Shown here piece after piece: positions 7,701 to 10,444 of a DNA stretch of 10,444 nt. Positions within the stretch are counted from its first letter, which is position 1, and every line of letters begins with the position of its first letter. Under the pieces are notes generated by a model. That model searched no databases, had not been told where the DNA came from, and saw only the letters and a list, made by a program, of their open reading frames with translations. The translations under genes and the position numbers were made by a program. Source of the DNA: Anaerolineae bacterium (GTDB taxonomy: Bacteria > Chloroflexota > Anaerolineae > 4572-78 > J111); contig JAGRCC010000797.1 in the NCBI GenBank assembly GCA_020433785.1, forward strand, positions 1-10,444, written 5' to 3'.

Positions 7701-9379
7701 GCAATTTTCAACGCGTCGAGGCCTTTGCCGACAAAACGGCCTATTTGGGTCAAGCCTTGGAAGCATTGGGCCGCCTTGAGCGCGAGTTCAGAGCGAACAT
7801 GGGGCAGCCGGAAGGAAACATTCTGGCCCGTATCGCTGCCAACTGGCTGTTGGCGGTCAATAATGCCTTGCAAGATTTGCAGGGCCGGGCCCAGATCGAG
7901 GCCACCCTTAAGACCCGCCGTCTGCTGAGGCTCGACCAAGCCAGCCTGTCGCTGGAATTAACCAACACCGGACACAGCCCGGCCTCTAACGTGACCGTTA
8001 GCCTCGGGTCCGATCAGCCCTTTGCTGTCGGCAACGGCACGGCTCGCCTCGATGTGCTGGCTGCGGGGCGTTCGGCCATGGTTGAACTGCCCATTTCAGC
8101 CGCCGCCTCGGTGGAGCAGTTCCGGGCCGAGTTCAATATTACCTTTGATGACCAAGAGCGCAGCGGTAAAACCCTGGCCTTTGCCGATATCGTTCAACGG
8201 CTGCGCCCCACTACCCCGTTCCGGTCGCTGCCCAATCCTTACGCGCCCGGCACCCCCCTGGCGCCCGGCTCGCCTATCTTCTTTGGCCGGGCTGACCTGT
8301 TTGAGTTTGTGGGGCAAAACCTGGCCGGGCTGACCCGGCAGAATATCCTGGTCCTCATCGGCCAGCGCAGGATGGGCAAGACCTCATTCTTGCAACAACT
8401 TTCCACCCGGCTGGGTGAGGAATACCTGCCGGTCTATCTTGACGGCCAATCCCTGGGCATCGATCCCGGGATGGCGCATTTCTTCTACGATGTTGCCCTG
8501 GCTATCGTCGATGCGTTGAACGATCAAGGCCTTGCAATCGAGGAGCCGGAGCCGGCAGATTTCGAGGAGCGACCCAGCGGCGCCTTTGAGCGGACCTTCC
8601 TGCCGCTCATATTCGAGGCCATTGGCGAGCGGCAACTGCTATTCCTGTTCGACGAATTCGAGGAGTTGGAGATGCGCGTGACCTCAGGCAAGCTGGAGCC
8701 GACCATCTTTCCCTTCTTGCGCCATTTGATGCAGCACAACAGCAAGTTGGGGTTCATTTTTGTCGGCACTCATCGTCTGGAGGCGCTCAGCACCGACTAC
8801 TGGTCGGTCTTCTTCAATATTGCGCTCTACAAGCACGTTGTTTTCTTGAGTGAGATGGCCGCCCGCTCCCTTATTACCGAGCCGGTGGCCGAATATGGCC
8901 TCATCTACGACGATTTGGCCCTGGATAAAATAGTGCGGGTCACGGCCGGTCATCCCTACTTTTTGCAACTCACCTGCCACGGGCTGGTCAATCACGCCAA
9001 TCGAGAACAGCGAGGCTATCTCACCATCCGGGATGTGAACAGCGTCCTGGATGAAATGGTCGAACTCGGCGAAGCCCACTTCGCCTTCTTGTGGGAGCAA
9101 TCCACTCCGACGGAGCAGTTGATCCTGTCCACCTTGACCCGGCTGCTAAGCCGGGAGCCGACGGTAACAGCCATCCAGGTAATCGAACTGCTGGCCGAAC
9201 GGGGGATCACCAGAGATGGTCAAGCTGTGACAGAGACGTTACGGCGCCTGGTTGAACGAGATATCATCCGGGAACTGGCCGGGCAGCCGCCCCGATATGA
9301 ATACAAAGTCGAGTTGGTACGCCTGTGGATCGAGCGCTATAAGGCTCTGGGGCGTATCGTAGAAGAAATTGACAGGTAG
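4733..9379 (+). CDS. Membrane protein: FG-GAP/VCBS propeller, beta-sandwich, TM helix, STAND-like ATPase
   Basis: 1548 residues. A Sec signal peptide (1-26, KTIKR n-region, AHA|Q cleavage) exports residues 27 to ~812. These hold 12 FG-GAP/VCBS-type motifs of the D-x-D-x-D/N-G kind (e.g. GDIDGDGEQEIV, ADVDGDGQRGLA, last GDLNNDDVIEIA at 678), with blade-like but motif-free sequence at 564-677; I infer one or two calcium-stabilised propellers. Residues 704-812 form a juxtamembrane beta-sandwich. The TM helix is ~821-838 (GLGTLMLLVPALGWVLY), followed by YRRQRIYRR, so the rest is cytosolic. Then a helical region (~843-1060), an Ig/NEW3-like domain (~1063-1155, LELTNTGHSPASNVTVSLG), and the ATPase: NPY (1168), FFGR (1183-1186), Walker A GQRRMGKT (1210-1217), Walker B LFLFDEFEE (from ~1303, Asp1307-Glu1308), VGTH (1344-1347), GHPYFLQ (1406-1412), and a winged-helix tail ending VELVRLWIERY. 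No kinase, nuclease, TIR or other effector domain is visible. Likely a surface sensor coupling an external ligand to a cytosolic ATPase switch; the ligand and output are unknown. The downstream neighbour is a gene remnant. Confidence 0.92.
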   Translation: MTKTIKRLLNLMVLLAAASQISLAHAQDGIVLDPYWTFRTDAPVTHIETGDIDGDGEQEIVAATVDSVIYVLENDGALAWSYEKEGVVLDVLVDNLDSDEQTDEIYVGGAFHDVILSDAERPVWTYEWRGSASTIAAVAVDMDGDGQREILLGSQNSVNIVSWVRNTYHPGDFALDLSSVDFWVGDTDGDEKLEIVPSPAGGSQISVLDDTGHRVWQKDIDGEVGLVQVGDVDGDGQAEVVVLNTTWEMFLFDNKGNPIWQQPAISAQNITAKPEPGQLLVQDLDGDGRMEIVVIAAAPATVAHVFDGQGNQLWQHPLEDISSQARLVAGDINADGVAELVVIAEGQQQFYLLDGTGRRLGTYRLPSLATFAGPLNPKTTGAVAYADLDGAGGGEIIVGTEAGVTVFGASNQVVYKEQWASPRLGLTVSNLYLNDLDNDGHGEVVVASKEGWLYILDNEGQIQSQVDLEVPLFGLSAADVDGDGQRGLAVATTGMSGKVYLLDGDQPLWATPQKSGIISGLAGADVDGDNRAEIIVGGRLPDGWVRLLDSQGEERWQVELADPVTAVGSAGGLILAGTAGGHLYYLTTEGDTLDKVDLGAEILSIDRDLAVTAGGQVFDLGDGGPTLAYELGEAPDRIQVGPVLAMTSRDDNKVSLVSDDGVVWQGVVDGRAVSLATGDLNNDDVIEIAVGTDAGRVHLFGLTLDQPPLLPRPDLAETRDGYAYSVEVIDPEADAVPVTLEIWDPSANDWLAQAAQSLEVGQTRGGLVWGLTEPFDIWDAGQESRFRFVYEFGDQQISTSEVSGPFNIPTTPWYLYYGQRVGLGTLMLLVPALGWVLYRRQRIYRRSPAGQGEALLKQLKAQPDKTLTTLQTLTHDNPSILPYLSGAAREAGETAVADLSEGYNLLLARPEITAEDLRAIVDAIRRLDGPSDEQKTRVIDRFDWFRRALEANTVNRIVALSVRFHEFSTRPDAKLGQALNDLNAVIKTLSNFQRVEAFADKTAYLGQALEALGRLEREFRANMGQPEGNILARIAANWLLAVNNALQDLQGRAQIEATLKTRRLLRLDQASLSLELTNTGHSPASNVTVSLGSDQPFAVGNGTARLDVLAAGRSAMVELPISAAASVEQFRAEFNITFDDQERSGKTLAFADIVQRLRPTTPFRSLPNPYAPGTPLAPGSPIFFGRADLFEFVGQNLAGLTRQNILVLIGQRRMGKTSFLQQLSTRLGEEYLPVYLDGQSLGIDPGMAHFFYDVALAIVDALNDQGLAIEEPEPADFEERPSGAFERTFLPLIFEAIGERQLLFLFDEFEELEMRVTSGKLEPTIFPFLRHLMQHNSKLGFIFVGTHRLEALSTDYWSVFFNIALYKHVVFLSEMAARSLITEPVAEYGLIYDDLALDKIVRVTAGHPYFLQLTCHGLVNHANREQRGYLTIRDVNSVLDEMVELGEAHFAFLWEQSTPTEQLILSTLTRLLSREPTVTAIQVIELLAERGITRDGQAVTETLRRLVERDIIRELAGQPPRYEYKVELVRLWIERYKALGRIVEEIDR

Positions 9380-9411
9380 CCTTTGAAAAGGTGAAAAAAC
9401 GGTGACGACTG

Positions 9412-9763
9412 TAACCCACCCAGAACCGGCCTTGGAACACCATCGCCCCGGCCGGAGCCGTGTGGGGCGTGACCAAACCTCTCGCGCCGGGCGAAAGCCT
9501 GACCCTGACCATGGGCGACGCCTACTACTTTGGCCCGCCCGACAGCAGCGCTAGCTTCCCGGCCGGCGCGACGGTCTACGTCTACGTCGATTCGGTTAAT
9601 CACAATACGAGTTACGGCAATGTCAAAGAAGGCAACGAAAGCAACAACCTGAGCGCGCCGGTGATTTCGACGGCAGGGGATAGCTCGGCGGCTTCGCAAG
9701 ACGCCGCTGCGCCGGCCTTGCGGCGGGATTGCCGGAGAGGTAAGTGCTTGGCTTTTTTAGGCT
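9412..9763 (+). pseudogene. Truncated, frameshifted CARDB gene remnant; direct repeat DR2
   Basis: The sequence parallels 1480-1843 in the same orientation. Reading starts right after an in-frame TAA (9412-9414), where the intact copy has an Asn codon: PTQNRPW...TIAPAGAVWGVTKPLAPGES through NESNNLSAPVISTAGDSS. Differences from the intact copy are a 12-bp in-frame deletion near 9424, mostly synonymous substitutions, and a one-base deletion around 9720-9733 that shifts the last codons past the old stop at 9741 to a new TAA at 9769-9771. No start codon with an SD and no upstream domains are present, so I judge it non-functional. The homology continues through the 3' flank TTTTTTAGGCT. It begins only ~32 bp after the stop of the propeller-ATPase gene. 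Confidence 0.85.
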
Positions 9764-9967
9764 GTGGTTAATCGGTGGAGGCTGTAACTCTTCATTCCTT
9801 CGCCTTTTTTCATGCAGGGTCCATTCGCTGCGACTGCCGGACGACGCTTGATCACGCTGGGGGGATCGGCTGGCGACAGCGGCGTAGTTCCCCTTGATGG
9901 CCGGCGGTTTCGGCGGGGTTGCCGCCGGATCATAGGGGAGCTATAGTGCGCTTTACTGAAGTGTAGC
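9764..9967. other. Non-coding stretch with a GC-rich hairpin
   Basis: No supported gene. CCGGCGG (9901-9907) pairs perfectly with CCGCCGG (9922-9928) across a 14-nt loop. A CGCTTGATCACG string at 9845-9856 resembles half of the 22-bp repeat unit found downstream and may be a decayed copy. No T-run follows the hairpin. Confidence 0.4.
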
Positions 9968-10008
9968 CGTACCTCATAGAGAGTCGCCGCCGATCACTAT
10001 GAGGTACG
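9968..10008. repeat. 12-bp perfect inverted repeat overlapping the tandem repeat array
   Basis: CGTACCTCATAG (9968-9979) is the exact reverse complement of CTATGAGGTACG (9997-10008), with a 17-nt loop. The right arm is part of the first and second 22-bp tandem units, so the left arm is in effect an inverted repeat half-unit at the edge of the array. Confidence 0.7.
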
Positions 10009-10067
10009 CGCTTGATCACTATGTGAGTCGCCGTTGATCACTATGATGTGCGCGCTTGATCACTATG
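9980..10067. repeat. Four 22-bp tandem repeats with GATCACTATG core (iteron-like)
   Basis: GATCACTATG occurs at 9992, 10014, 10036 and 10058, exactly 22 bp apart each time. The 12-bp connectors alternate between two types, (A/T)GAGTCGCCG(C/T)(C/T) and an AGGTACGCGCTT/ATGTGCGCGCTT type, so the array is really two copies of a 44-bp higher-order unit. It is followed by a partial copy of the connector. 22 bp is about two helical turns, placing the cores on one face of the DNA. Each core contains GATC. No rep or partition gene is near, and no DnaA box was recognised, so an origin role is not supported. Confidence 0.85.
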
Positions 10068-10112
10068 AGGTTCGTGATAGAGCCACAACCCGGACGAGTC
10101 GGAACCAAAAAA

Positions 10113-10206
10113 TTTAACGCTAAAGGCGCTAAAGGCGCAAGGGACGCAAAAGAAAATATAAAAAACCGTTTGCGACATTAGCGGCTGTTGCGGCTATAGC
10201 GTTAAA
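10113..10206. repeat. 94-bp palindromic intergenic repeat A (AACGC/CGCAA type)
   Basis: The left arm from TTTAACGCTA (10113) and the right arm ending TAGCGTTAAA (10206) are complementary over about 38 bases with about 75% matches, centred at ~10159.5 on an A-rich loop. The arms consist of short degenerate CGCAA/CGCTAAAG strings. Similar CGCAAAG-type dispersed intergenic repeats occur in many bacteria. It could form a long imperfect hairpin or act as bidirectional terminator-like DNA between converging genes. Confidence 0.65.
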
Positions 10207-10211
10207 AATGA

Positions 10212-10293
10212 AACGCAAGCGACGCAAAAGACGCAAGCGTTATTATAATAAAACCCTTTAGCGGCTTTAGCGGCTGTTGCGACTTTAGCGTTA
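10212..10293. repeat. Palindromic intergenic repeat B, tandem to repeat A, plus a third half-copy
   Basis: AACGCAAGCGACGCAAAAG-type sequence on the left pairs imperfectly with GCGGCTGTTGCGACTTTAGCGTT on the right around an AT-rich loop (TTATTATAATAAAA). It has the same build as 10113-10206 and starts directly after it. A further left-arm-like half copy (AAACGCAAGGAACGCAGAAG, 10300-10319) abuts the stop codon of the minus-strand gene. Confidence 0.6.
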
Positions 10294-10321
10294 AAAACAA
10301 AACGCAAGGAACGCAGAAGAC

Positions 10322-10444
10322 TCAAATGGCTGCCAGGGCTGCCTCGGTGAGGGCTTCCCATGAGGCAGACCGGCCCTTTTCGACTAAAGCGGTGAAGGTC
10401 TCGGCCGGTACGGAGCGGGATAAGGCGGCCAGGTGGTGTCGAGC
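10322..10444 (-). CDS. C-terminal 40 codons of an unidentified minus-strand protein
   Basis: On the minus strand the frame is open from the window edge (10444) to a TGA whose complement is at 10322-10324. The visible peptide begins ARHHLAALSRSVPAETF and ends EALTEAALAAI. The pattern Leu-rich helix, Phe-containing helix, (E/K)GR, then 'S.EAL.EAAL' resembles the end of TPR-containing LuxR/AfsR- or cyclase-associated ATPase proteins (family-pattern impression only). The gene converges with the plus-strand cluster across the repeat region. It is too short to assign, and the coding call rests on the open frame and its amino-acid composition. Confidence 0.55.
   Translation of the reverse strand, partial: ARHHLAALSRSVPAETFTALVEKGRSASWEALTEAALAAI

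Noticed and set aside
9460..9771. 103-codon ORF as an intact small gene
   Set aside because: GTG start lies mid-domain without SD, and the C-terminal codons are frameshifted relative to the intact copy; better explained as a gene remnant.
9980..10067. CRISPR array
   Set aside because: The repeats are only 10 bp, the 12-bp 'spacers' are themselves repeated in alternation, and there are no cas genes; this is a tandem repeat.
9850..10260. Replication origin (iterons plus AT-rich DNA)
   Set aside because: No recognisable DnaA box and no rep, dnaA or par gene in view; the AT-rich parts are loops of the palindromic repeats.

Overview
The window looks like a chromosomal segment of a Chloroflexota bacterium (Anaerolineae/Caldilineae-like). 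The basis is indirect: a secreted multi-domain beta-sandwich protein carrying an 'IYLPFITK'-type linker, large 'NP[YF]..G.P..FFGR / GQRR.GKTS' ATPases and FG-GAP/VCBS propellers are all common in that phylum, and the intergenic regions are rich in palindromic repeats. No marker gene fixes the taxonomy.

Layout. 1-1823 (+): 3' end of a secreted adhesin-like protein (Calx-beta, DUF11-like, Fn3-like and CARDB-like domains). 2023-3431 (+): a good sigma70-type promoter, a leader hairpin and a soluble ATPase fused to a C-terminal OmpR/PhoB-type winged helix. 3432-3742: a complex regulatory region with two near-identical 15-bp operator-like palindromes. 3743-4273 (+): a small lipoprotein with an internal duplication. 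4274-4732: a gap holding a 156-bp near-perfectly centred palindromic (MITE-like) element, then AT-rich upstream DNA with small palindromes and an extended -10 promoter. 4733-9379 (+): a 1548-residue membrane protein with signal peptide, 12 calcium-type FG-GAP/VCBS motifs, a juxtamembrane beta-sandwich, one TM helix, a cytosolic helical region, an Ig-like domain and a STAND-like ATPase with winged-helix tail. 9412-9763: a decayed second copy of the CARDB-encoding 3' end of the first gene. 9764-10321: non-coding, with a 4 x 22-bp tandem repeat and two palindromic CGCAA/TAGCG repeats. 10322-10444 (-): the C-terminal 40 codons of an unidentified gene.

How the parts may work together (inference). 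The soluble ATPase-wHTH and the membrane propeller-ATPase carry the same ATPase family, with matching N-terminal linker, P-loop, Walker B and GHP-like motifs. They could form a surface-sensing and transcription-control pair, with the lipoprotein as an envelope accessory. The propeller/beta-sandwich/TM order resembles the sensor half of Bacteroidetes hybrid two-component systems, with an ATPase in place of the histidine kinase. The whole ~7.6-kb module lies between two ~350-bp direct repeats of CARDB coding sequence (ends at 1843 and 9763), so it may be an inserted or recombinationally excisable block. None of this has been tested; no homology search could be run.
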